Positions 55,423 to 64,000 of a DNA stretch of 64,000 nt are shown here, in pieces. The stretch covers positions 187,571 through 251,570 of the forward strand of contig DF239026.1 of NCBI GenBank assembly GCA_000507305.1, in the 5' to 3' direction. This stretch comes from Breviolum minutum Mf 1.05b.01 (taxonomy: Eukaryota; Sar; Dinophyceae; Suessiales; Symbiodiniaceae). Position 1 is the first letter of the stretch, and every line of letters begins with the position of its first letter. Both the position numbers and the translations under genes were made by a program. The notes under the pieces were generated by a model. It saw nothing but the letters and a program-made list of their open reading frames with translations, was not told where the DNA came from and did no database searches.

Positions 55423-55983
55423 TAAGAAATTGTTTCCAGGAATGATTCTTGACAAGTTGAGCCATTTTTTGAATCTGTAATATTGCAGACGTGGTGTGAT
55501 TTTCTTGCTGGACAAGAGTCTCTCACAAGAGAAAAAATCTAGCTGTTGTCGTGGGTTCACCACTAGAATGCAGTGAATGATGTGTACTTTTCTTCAATTT
55601 TGTTGGCAAAAAACATGTGTTTTGCAATCAAGTTCCGGTAGCTTCTGTCAGGATTTACTTTCTGCCATGGGGTACATTAGTTGTTTCCGACTCAGCCAAT
55701 AGCCAATGCCCAATCTTTAAACTGTCAGGAATGAAGAATATTGAATTGGAAGAATAAGCCGTTTCAACTTGTGTGTCATGGTCCGAAAATGGTTGAGTAA
55801 GTTTAGCAACAGTTGGGGCAATGAAAACCACCATGACCTCTTTATGATATTATTTTTGTAGGTCTAATATTGGAAGGACCTAGGACTTCCACTTCCATGA
55901 TGGGTAGTTGTAGGGTAGTTGTTGGGTTCATTTTGCTCCTTTCCATCATGGTAAGTCACCATAGTAAGTCACCATACCGTGAG

Positions 55984-56030
55984 GTCCAAGCCTTATTGGA
56001 TGAACTGCAACGTTTTCAGATGGAAGCGAC
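55984..56030 (+). CDS. PPR exon, helix B
   Basis: After CCGTGAG: V-Q-A-L-L-D-E-L-Q-R-F-Q-M-E-A and two bases, GC donor (GCTTGG). It joins 58238 in phase (13 linker residues). A canonical GTAAGT lies 21 nt further, an alternative end. Confidence 0.7.
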
Positions 56031-56098
56031 GCTTGGAAGCCAACAGCCAGTAAGTCGCTTCCATGGAAATAAGGTCGTTATAAAGGAACAATGTTCAT

Positions 56099-56196
56099 CT
56101 AGGTGGTGGTTTCAAATATTTTTTAGTTTCACCCCTATTTGGGGAAGATTCCCATTTTGACTAATTTTTTTCAAATGGGTTGAAACAACCAACTAG
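56099..56196. repeat. Family A element
   Basis: CTAGGTGGTGGTTTCAAA at left, GTTGAAACAACCAACTAG at right, CCCCTATTTGGGGAAGATTC inside. Confidence 0.8.
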
Positions 56197-56254
56197 TGGT
56201 TATCATCCCGAAATAAGGGGGGTTGTGGTGTGGGGGTTGTCAAATGATTCTTTG

Positions 56255-56830
56255 TGGGAAGGAGGATGTCCATGTTAACTCGTATTCTGCCCAGCGATTG
56301 ACAATATGGGACAAGATGCAGATCTTGAAGTATGCAGATGAAACGCGTCAGGCTTCGGAGGAGGCACTGGCATCTGTCAAGCGGAGCAAGAAGAAGCAAC
56401 ACAAGAAGCAAAGGAAATTCATCAGGGGCTTGAATCTTCAACGATCGTGCGAGCTGAAGTTTGGTGCCAAGCTAGGCGGCATCAACCTTTTTTGTGCCAG
56501 CTCCAGAAGCAGGCTGAGACGCAAAAATGGCATCTCTTGACGGAGGCCCAAGCAAAGCAAACATGTCAACTCAGTGATTCTCTGAAGATTTCACTGGGAT
56601 TGGATTCCACCAAAGGCTGGAAGGCGTTGCCGCCAGATACCAGGGCAGAGCGACTGAAGAAAAAAGATAAACTTCCTAGGTGGAATGTCCCAGGGAGTCC
56701 ACAGAGGGTGGGGAATCTTGTGGACCACAAGTTCAATGGCTTGGAGATGTTCGGGGAGAGATGCGGGTTTGGAATCCACAGTATCCCGGTTAATCCTGCT
56801 GGTGCTTCAACCCCCCACCCATTCCCTTAA
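56255..56830 (+). CDS. Unassigned coding-like stretch within an intron
   Basis: Two overlapping + frames: one basic and Lys-rich (RQASEEALASVKRSKKK), one Gln-rich (QLQKQAETQKWHLLTEAQ) running to 56830. The PPR exons at 55984 and 58238 join over it, so it may be a skipped exon, a nested gene or chance. No family recognised. Confidence 0.3.
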
Positions 56831-57506
56831 TGGCATGGCATCCCCCTTTGAGCTTGGTTTCCTTGGTGCAGCTTCAGCCCCTGCTGAACGGCTGCTGTGG
56901 CCTGAAGCTATGAAGTGATTTACATGGCCATTTGCCAGGGGCAAATAACTGCTATGATTTGGGTGTTTTTTTGCCCTCAAGAATTGTGAAGAATTCGAAA
57001 AAGAATTGGATAAGGCAGAGAAACTTTCAGGTTCGTTCGCTGTTCAGTTTGAAGGGGGCGGGTTATGGAAACAACACGGGTCAGAATCACAAGACACCGA
57101 CGATTCCTTTTGTTGGGGTTCATGAACCTGGTGGTGGCATCCCGGTATGTTTCAACAATGGCATCATAGAACTTTTTTTAATGATCTTTGTATTTGGTTC
57201 AAAATTGTATCTGACAGCATCTCACATCACATCTAAAAGCGTAGTTTAGTTAAGTGTACAGGAATCTTGTTTTTTTCGGAAAATCTACCCTCCTTTTTTT
57301 ACTAACATAGTTTTCTTGAGGTCCACCGGGAAGGTCTGTAGGGATGAGACTTTTCGACTTTTGGGTGTCTACCATGGATGACTCCAGGTTTCAAGGTGGC
57401 ACTGGGCGTATATTTGTGAACCCCCCAAATTGGTGGGGAGACTTGGTGTGCCACCGGGATGTTGTTTGCAGCACCAGGTGGGGACTTGTGCCTTTTTTTT
57501 GGATGT

Positions 57507-57613
57507 TACACTCCCTAAAACTAACATAGCAATGGAAAATGGACCCGGATTGAAGATGTATGTCCTATTAAAAATGGAGATATTCCATTGCTATGTTAGT
57601 TTACCAGAGGGTA
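57507..57613. repeat. Family F element, diverged
   Basis: TACACTCCCTAAAACTAACATAGC at left, GCTATGTTAGTTTACCAGAGGGTA at right: about 20 bp inverted ends. Confidence 0.7.
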
Positions 57614-57748
57614 ATTTGAAAATGAGCCAACAAATGCTCTGGTTCCATTGGACGAACTATAGTGGATGAAATATTGCCCAGCTGTGACTAGGGGGATTAT
57701 TTCACAGCCGCTATAGTAGGGATCACGGATCTTGTGCTCTCCCCATGT

Positions 57749-57810
57749 TTCTACAGGGTTTGGTCAATCAACGGAAGGCTCATGAATTAGTTGATGACGG
57801 GATCTTGTCA
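57749..57810 (+). CDS. Doubtful PPR helix B segment
   Basis: After TCTACAG: GLVNQRKAHELVDDGILS then TGA. Reads like a helix B but the flanking exons already join in phase without it. Confidence 0.2.
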
Positions 57811-58237
57811 TGATTTCCGTCTCGCATCATTATAATATACATCTTCGGAAGTGGGAAATTTTCAAGGCTCCAGAAATTGCAGGGCAAATTTGACCCGTGA
57901 AATTTCTACAGGTTACCCACCCCGCAGGAAATAACTGACCTTGGTAGCAGGTGGAAGGTGTGCAACTTTTAGATTCTGGGTGGAATTTTGTTGTGTGCCT
58001 CACCCTTAAAAGAACGGCTCATTTCTTTGGGGTGCAACGTGAATCATATGCAAAAGTGACAGGTGTTGTTTTTGGTTCCTAAAAGGATGGCACTTTTTCT
58101 AGCCCACAAATTTTGACCACATCACTCAGTCCCAATGCTGGTCAAGTGTGATTTCACCACTCTTGAGTGAAGAACCCTTACCGGTCAGGTTCATTCGATG
58201 GTTCATGTCAGGGGTGTTGAGTTGTCACATCTCCCAG

Positions 58238-58280
58238 GAATTCAATCACCTGCAATGCCGTCATTAGTGCTTATCGAAAG
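58238..58280 (+). CDS. PPR exon, helix A
   Basis: After CTCCCAG: N-S-I-T-C-N-A-V-I-S-A-Y-R-K, GC donor (GCCACG), phase 0. Joined to 60234 it gives A-Y-R-K-A-E-Q-W, the standard spacing with Tyr in place of Cys. Confidence 0.85.
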
Positions 58281-58336
58281 GCCACGGACCGGGCTGGGCT
58301 CCGGTAGGAGAAATTGGAGTGGGCCCCTGAAATTCC

Positions 58337-58460
58337 TACCTGGAACCCCAAACAACCATTTATGAATGGATGTTTCAATGGGATGATTCCAAATCTTTAT
58401 GTAGAAAATGGTTGTTTCACCAAACATCCATTTATAAATGGTTGTTTGGGGTTCCAGGTA
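58337..58460. repeat. Element with about 38 bp inverted ends
   Basis: TACCTGGAACCCCAAACAAC at left and GTTGTTTGGGGTTCCAGGTA at right; the mirrored part continues for about 38 bp with one mismatch (AACCATTTAT.AATGGATGTT). The longest clean inverted repeat in the window, seen once here. Confidence 0.85.
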
Positions 58461-59968
58461 TGAACTTGTTAATTTTTGGGTGGATAGAAAAACCCTTTAT
58501 TCGTTGTTTCTTCCCCAGTGGGTTTTCAGGTGCCATGAGAAACCTCCTGAAAATTGCTATGTTTTTTTTTCGGCCGCACGGAGAATTTATGCCAAGTATT
58601 AACAGCTGAAAACAACGAAGGATGACAGTCGTGGAGTCTTTTTTTTGAGTCGGGCTGAAATGAAAATCAGGAAAATTTAAAAACCAACGGTCAGAAACTC
58701 TTCATCAAAATTTTGTCCAACCCAAAATCAACTCAAGAAAGTTGAAAATCTTCATTGGAGAAATTGTGTGATGTGTATAATGGGAATAAATTGCAAGTCT
58801 ACAATTTTTCAGCCAGGGGCTAAAAAAGCACTCTAAATCCAGGTGCTAAAAGTTGCATTGCTGTGGCAGAATGCTTCCCGGACTTTTTGCTCCGAAGCTC
58901 CCGAAGCTCCGAAGCTCTGTTCCTGGACAGACACGTCCCAAGTTCCAAGCTTCAAGACTTCAATGCTTCAAGCCACGAGCTCCCCCGAGCGTCAAGGCTT
59001 CGTTCGGCAGTGTTGCAGAACGGTGTTTGCCACAACAAGAAAAGGACCCCCGCGACCGGCACACAGAACAGAAACCGGGAGAGAAAGCAGAGAAAGTGGC
59101 AAAAGTAGAAGAAGCCAAAGAGGAGATGGTATGGGACAGCTTGAAGTGCCAGCCAAAGCCTGTTTTTTGTGGGTTTTTTGGGGAGGTATCAATGCATAAA
59201 AATCATTTTGTCAGTCTGAGAGGCAAAAGATAACAAACATTCAAAGCTTTGAAGTTGAAACACCTTTGTGCTGGGGTCTAAACTGCCATTGTTTCAATGG
59301 ATGGTCAACCCCATAGTAGGGGTTTATATACCAATTTAAGGTTTCCCTATCAAAGGTCGGATGACCATCCCCAGTGTAAGGAGTTTGGCACATTTGGATG
59401 TTGTCTTAAAATGGTGGTTTCTAAAGATTAGGGTGATTCAACTTTCATCAGGAATTGGTAACAGTATATAGATTCATGGTTACCACAAGCAAGCCAGCGT
59501 CCTGGGTGATGGGGTATAGATCCGAACGATATGTATGGAAAACCCCCATCAGAGTTGAACCAATTTGAACCAAATCCACTACAGTCCCCGAAGTTTAACA
59601 GTTTGCTCATAATTCGCTTGGAAGACTTTTTATCGCCTTCCTTTTAGGGTTTCCGCTAGCTGTTCAGGGTTGGCAGCATTTTTTTTCGGAATTGTCAAGT
59701 CATAGTTTTTCCACTAAACTAAGAAAGCGGGAAGGGACCATGGAAAAACAAAACGTAAAAATGTAGTTTTCTTATTTGTTTGTTTAAGGACGCATCTTCG
59801 CCATGTTTCACAAGAATGTGTTTTTCGTTTCTCCAAAAGTGTCTATGACGCAAGTGGTTTGGGGACCACAGATGGACCACCTGGAATTCCAATCGTCCAA
59901 CGATTTTTCGGAATCGCGGCAAAAATTGAATAGGCCATACTTGCAATCATCTTAGAACTTATCTATAA
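58461..59968. other. Intron, with one GC-rich coding-like patch
   Basis: 58863-59170 is GC-rich and opens with repeated GAAGCTCC/CAAGCTTC units; one frame reads KAEKVAKVEEAKEEM. It lies inside the 58280 to 60234 intron. No family recognised. Confidence 0.4.
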
Positions 59969-60078
59969 CTAGGTGGATTTTCAATTTTTAATTTCGCTTC
60001 CTATTTGGCATTGGGGAAAAGATCCAATTTGACATAATTTGACTAGCATTTTTCAAATGGGTTGAAACCACCACCTAG
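59969..60078. repeat. Family A element
   Basis: CTAGGTGGATTTTCAA at left, GTTGAAACCACCACCTAG at right. Confidence 0.7.
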
Positions 60079-60233
60079 ATAAGTGTTTATTGCGATATGT
60101 ATGCCATTTTTTAAGGAGCGATTTACCCATGATTGTCATCTAAATTTTCTGCAAAACCCTTTGTTTTCAGTTTTTTTACGGTTGTAACTTGTAACCCACA
60201 TGTTAATTCACTGATCCTGACGGTGTCTGCCAG

Positions 60234-60299
60234 GCTGAGCAATGGCAACTTGCCTTGGCCTTCTTTCAGAATCTGCAAGAAAGTCTTGCACACCTCGAT
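60234..60299 (+). CDS. PPR exon, helix B
   Basis: After CTGCCAG, 22 codons, phase 0: A-E-Q-W-Q-L-A-L-A-F-F then QNLQESLAHLD, donor GTCACC. Joined to 61094 it gives 12 residues between F-F and L-T. Confidence 0.85.
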
Positions 60300-60631
60300 G
60301 TCACCTTGGCAGAACCATTTTGGCCATTTTTGAGCGCCGAGTTTTTGGTAGTTTTTGTTGGGGGGTTGTGTCAATTCAACTTCAAGGAACAGTGACATGA
60401 TCATAAACAAGGATAGTTTTTTGAGGTGGTTAGCAGAAAGTGGGTGTTTTGTTAACCAATTTATGGCGTATTCAGGAGAGATGTCATATGTTTTGGGGCG
60501 AATGGACCTGTATTTAGTAGCCGTGGATCCTAGTAGTTAGTAAGGTATGTGTGGAATTTCACCCCATTTGAGCAGAACAAATTTCAACGAAGTTTTTCGA
60601 TCCACAATCGTTACGATCAGTGAGGAGTTTT

Positions 60632-60775
60632 ATATATAAAGGGTTATTAACCATCTCCCTTAAAATAATCCCTTAATACGGCCTTATTTAAGGGTGATCA
60701 ACCATCATTGTCCCTTAAAAGAATCCCTTAACAAGGCCTTATTTCCTGGGGGAGGGTGGCATTGGGGGGGTGAGA
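60632..60775. repeat. Family H relative
   Basis: GGGTTATTAACCATCTCCC, CCCTTAATACGGCC, CCCTTAACAAGGCCTTATTTCC, GGGTGGCATTGGGGGGG. Confidence 0.5.
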
Positions 60776-60837
60776 TGATGGACTCGTTCCCAGGAGGGCA
60801 TAACCAATGGTTGATTCTCCCAATCATCCATCTGAGG

Positions 60838-60965
60838 AAAAAAACCTGGTTGTTTAGGGTATATGTCGGGAATGGAATACTACCCAAATCTACCCAATTA
60901 TGTGGTGATTCTTTCAGAAACCATGACATAAAGATCCCGAATCCACAACAACCAGTATAATTTGG
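60838..60965 (+). repeat. Family D element
   Basis: ACCTGGTTGTTTAGGGTATA, ACTACCCAAATC, AAACCATGACATAAAGATCCC, ACCAGTATAATTTGG. Confidence 0.6.
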
Positions 60966-61093
60966 GTTGTCCCCCCGGTAACAGTAGCAAATGAAGGTTT
61001 AGCTTGGGATCCCCTACTAAAAATATGACAAAATCCTTGACTGGCATCCTGGGAAAGGAAATTTTTGCCTGGCTCATTTGATGATCTCCCCAG

Positions 61094-61136
61094 GTTCTCA
61101 CCTTTACCGCTGCCTCCGAATGCTGCAGCATGGGTC
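61094..61136 (+). CDS. PPR exon, helix A (last certain one)
   Basis: After CCCCAG: V-L-T-F-T-A-A-S-E-C-C-S-M. One residue shorter than the consensus up to Cys. GTCATC is a possible donor. The matching helix B must lie further on. Confidence 0.65.
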
Positions 61137-61373
61137 ATCGCACCGCTCTGCAGAGTGAGTTGTTGCCTTTGACACAGCACCGAGCCTTTCGGAACCTGCG
61201 AGCCAAAACGGAGCAACGAAAAAGAAAATGATGATGCAAGCAACTGAGAAATTTTCAGGAGAATCAGGAAAACATATCAATTTGTTTGAATGGTTTTTTG
61301 TTCGTGAGGATCTTCCCCCAAACAGTTTATATCAACAAATGCAATGATGACTTGAGCCAAAATGTTTGGTTCC

Positions 61374-61467
61374 TTGTGTTTGTTTTTCAGGTGATTCTGT
61401 TGTATTGGATTTATCGCCATTAACCCACCATTTGGGGAATATTTGGTTTTTCTAATCTAAGACTATG
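61374..61467 (+). repeat. Family B element
   Basis: TTGTGTTTGTTTTTCAGGTG, ATTAACCCACCATTTGGGG, TAATCTAAGAC. Confidence 0.5.
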
Positions 61468-61546
61468 GACCCTCAAAATGAGACCCTCCAAAACGACATG
61501 CTTCCTCTAATTCTATCCTTCTAATTGCTCCCTTCCCAAGATGCCC

Positions 61547-61669
61547 CTACTTGGATGTTCCATTGGAAGCTAGGATCAATGGCTTGTTTCACCTATTTAA
61601 AAATGGGTTATATCGATGTTAGAACCCACTGATCCTAACCTTTGATCCTAACTCCCAACGGGATATCCC
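61547..61669. repeat. Family E element
   Basis: TACTTGGATGTTCCATTGG at left, CCCAACGGGATATCCCC at right, AAAATGGGTTATATC inside. Confidence 0.65.
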
Positions 61670-62082
61670 CCTAGCGCAGGTGCCCTTTGCCCTTGCTGAA
61701 ACTCCGGCGTGCGCCGTCACTGGGGTAGGCGAGTGATCGTCCAATCTTCCAATCGTCGTCCAGGGACGCCATGGCACGATGTCACGTGATACGAAACAGC
61801 TTGAAACCCCCGGGTTTTTGCTAGGATCACCGGAAAAAAATGAAGAGACGTGGGCGTTTATGGTTATGACAACAAAACCCGGACTCCAAAAATGGCATAA
61901 AACGATAAATTGGGGTAGTTGAAAGTCGTGTTTATCCACCATCAAATGAGGTAACCCGCTGCTGGTTGGTGGTAAGACATGTTCCATGGTTTCTGGTGCC
62001 AGAAGTGCCAAGAAATGTGAACCACCAACCTTCGCCACCATTTTTAATCTATCAGTTGGTTGAATGGTATCCTGCTGGTATT

Positions 62083-62197
62083 ACACTCCCTGAACTTTGA
62101 CAGTTTCCCCGTGAACATAGGCCGAGTTTCCCAAAACGGAAAGGCTTGTCTTCCAAGCAACAGTTATCAGGGGCGAGCTGTTAGTTGCAGGGAGGGT
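62083..62197. repeat. Family F element
   Basis: TACACTCCCTGAACTTTGAC at left, GCTGTTAGTTGCAGGGAGGG at right, AAAAGGC/GGAAAGGCTTG inside. Confidence 0.65.
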
Positions 62198-62258
62198 GAA
62201 TTTAAAAAATGGTTCTTGCAATAAAAGAGAGGGCAATTGTTTAAGTCACCGAAGTGGC

Positions 62259-62383
62259 GTATGTCTTTGTTTTTTGTGATGATTCTTTACGGATTCTACC
62301 ATGGGATGACAATCACCATGAAACACCCACCATTTGGAACATATTTTTGTGATTTTTTCCAACCGCCGAACAAGCAAATCTAA
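62259..62383 (+). repeat. Family B element
   Basis: GTCTTTGTTTTTTGTGATG, GATTCTACCATGGGATGAC, CCACCATTTGGAAC, AACCGCCGAACAAGC, AAATCTAAA. Confidence 0.65.
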
Positions 62384-62784
62384 AAATACTAGAGCCTGAT
62401 AAACTGATAAACCCTTCACATCGCATTGCTACATTGAAAAGCCCATTGCTTGGGATGTCTTTTACCCTCCTCCCATAACAGCAAATCTAAGATATATGGC
62501 GATATTGATGCATGTTCACCGGTTTTTCGCCTCTAATTCATGAGGAAAAAATGGCTAACCAACATCCGAGGTGGTTGAATGGACAGTCAATGATGTTTGT
62601 TTCGTTGAATTTTGGACACAGGCTACAGCGACTTGGTGAATGGGTGCCTTGGACCCAGTGAGATTGGAGATCATATTGGGTTACACTGAAATGAACAAAA
62701 TCCAAACTACCGTCTCTATCTATTTTAGGGAAAGATATTTTTTGAGTCATTTTGACGGGAGTGTTTTTTTTCTCCCTTAGATTT

Positions 62785-62864
62785 CTCATGTTCACCTCAA
62801 TTTTGTTTGGGAAAGATGAATCCATTTTGATGAATGTGATTCAAACGGGTGATTGAAACCAACT
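62785..62864. repeat. Family A element, left end lost
   Basis: CATGTTCACCTCAATTTTG, AAAGATGAATCCATTTTGA, TGATTGAAACCAACTAG. Confidence 0.5.
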
Positions 62865-63119
62865 AGAAAACATCCACAAAGTCCAAAAATCGAACCTTTA
62901 CTCGTAGGGAATCCTGCGTCGTAGATTCCTACCCCTAGTGACGTCATGTGACAGATTTCACCCCCAAAAAAATGGTAGTGAGGAGTCAGGAAATCTCCCA
63001 CATTATGAGGAAAATCAACTTCCACTTCTAATTTGTCCTTGTTATAGTTTGGATCATTTTGATTTATCATTATAATTTTGGCCCTTTCTGTTGAGATCCT
63101 CCACAAAAAATGGGCGCTT

Positions 63120-63235
63120 GTTCCCTTGCAAAAGCCAGCCACGTTGTGAGCGGCCTAAGGGACCAGCACACCACCACAGAGGATGCCATGAAATGCCAGG
63201 CGCCAACAGGGATTCCCCCTTCAGCTGGGCTAAAT
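63120..63235 (+). CDS. Possible PPR exon
   Basis: The frame reads KSQPRCERPKGPAHHHRGCH then EMPGANRDSPFSW. S-Q-P-R-C-E-R-P-K-G could be a decayed I-S-A-C-E-K-G. No splice sites fixed. Confidence 0.25.
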
Positions 63236-64000
63236 TCCTACAAAAAAGATGCAGCAAAAATCTGGTAGAGTTCCCTACCCCAAAAAATGAAGCCATGTTT
63301 TTTTGGGGGTTGAAATTTTGGGGTTCCCCTAATTTTTTGGAAATAGTTTGCCATGGAACACCTAACGGGGAAAAACTCACCGAGAATCAAACCCTAAAAA
63401 GTGTAATCCTCCAAAATCCCGAGATTTTACCGTGAAAAATTAGTGCAGGTCACATCGCTGGTGGTTTGTTGCGAGGTTTTACCCGTAGGTAGTGCAATGG
63501 GTCCAGCTTTTTATTGGCACGGGAATCTACAGGACGAAGTCTGGAATGAGGAATGGAACAGTAAAGAAACGGAATTTTGCCAATAGATCTACATCTACAA
63601 AATAGTGGCTTTTCTGCAGCAAATCTCTATGGTAGGAGAGTACCCCTGAGGGTAGGGTAGTGGTGCACTTTTGGTTACAATTCCCCCCAAAAGAAAACAT
63701 GCCCAGCGAAAAGATTCCACACCAATGAGAGTCCACAAGCAACGACTAATCCTCAGATTTTGCTTTGGGGAATTTTCTAGTTGTGCCTTTTTTGGGGGGG
63801 AGGGGTAGATGTTTTTTACCACAAAACCCCTGCAGGTTGGTGAAATGTGTTTTTTTCTTCCATTGATCAGAGCAAAAAAGAACGGACAGGAAGAATGGTT
63901 CAAATCCTGCCTGATTCACTGGCCTTTTCCGATTTCCCCTCTCAAAAAAAGATGCTTGGAACCCTTAAGGGGGTCCTTAAATTATTTGTTTTTGGGAAAT
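63236..64000. other. No gene recognised
   Basis: AT-rich with runs of A, T and G; short frames only. Confidence 0.35.

Larger units (their letters stand above)
1582..61136 (+). other. Candidate giant PPR gene locus (many short exons)
   Basis: About 40 short + strand segments with PPR helix A or helix B signatures are spread over 60 kb, each preceded by AG and usually followed by GT, GC or GA. In five stretches the phases of consecutive segments match and the joined motifs have correct 34-36 residue spacing. PPR proteins bind organelle RNA; dinoflagellate genomes are rich in them. Whether this is one gene or several is not settled: no start codon, poly-A site or spliced leader site was recognised, and the chain is broken near 20-30 kb and 41-43 kb. 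The first and last exons may lie outside the window. Confidence 0.65.

Noticed and set aside
1..64000. Spliced leader sites, tRNA, rRNA and CRISPR
   Set aside because: I looked for a dinoflagellate spliced-leader relic, tRNA-like cloverleafs and regularly spaced repeats and saw none that I could support.

Overview
The window looks like nuclear DNA of a dinoflagellate, most likely a Suessiales or Symbiodiniaceae-type genome. The reasons are dinoflagellate-style pentatricopeptide repeats (PPR; N-A-A-I-S-A-C-E-K-G signature), many short exons in long introns, apparent GC and GA splice donors beside GT, short inverted-repeat elements resembling introners, and a dinoflagellate-type Ty1/copia polyprotein. 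No bacterial operon, rRNA, tRNA or CRISPR was seen. The species cannot be named from sequence alone.

The main content is one giant PPR gene, or a run of a few, on the + strand from about 1.6 kb to 61 kb and probably beyond. None of the long open frames is this gene. It is a scatter of roughly 40 exons of 30-150 nt, most encoding half a PPR motif: helix A (I-T-Y-N-A-A-I-S-A-C-E-K) or helix B (W-Q-Q-A-L-x-L-L). In the best stretches (15.8-17.7, 30.4-31.8, 37.6-41.0, 43.7-49.8 and 51.7-61.1 kb) successive exons alternate A, B, A, B. Their reading phases match at the splice joins, and joining them restores the normal spacing (about 5 residues from the helix A Cys to the helix B Trp, about 12 from the helix B Leu-Leu to the next Ile-Thr). 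Exons between 1.6 and 15 kb and around 42 kb are less certain. By family knowledge the protein would be an organelle RNA-binding protein; no catalytic domain or targeting peptide is visible here.

The introns are full of short repeat families of 80-150 bp, most with inverted ends. Family A (CTAG-GTGGTGGTTTCA ... CCACCAACTAG) carries a GT at one end and an AG at the other. One copy at 20.5 kb interrupts a PPR-like frame, and its removal leaves the frame intact. Other families are described in the feature list.

Between 21.4 and 29.1 kb a Ty1/copia-like retrotransposon lies on the - strand, inserted inside a family F inverted-repeat element, itself in an intron. Its polyprotein has gag, zinc knuckle, degenerate protease, a methyltransferase-like domain, integrase, reverse transcriptase and RNase H. 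It breaks at an N at 21538, so the end of RNase H and the 3' LTR are missing. About 840 nt of the single long frame appears to be a shadow; the real coding there is in another frame.

A 73-base assembly gap lies at 13043-13115. Microsatellites occur at 4.2, 9.8, 11.0-11.3 and 36.3 kb.
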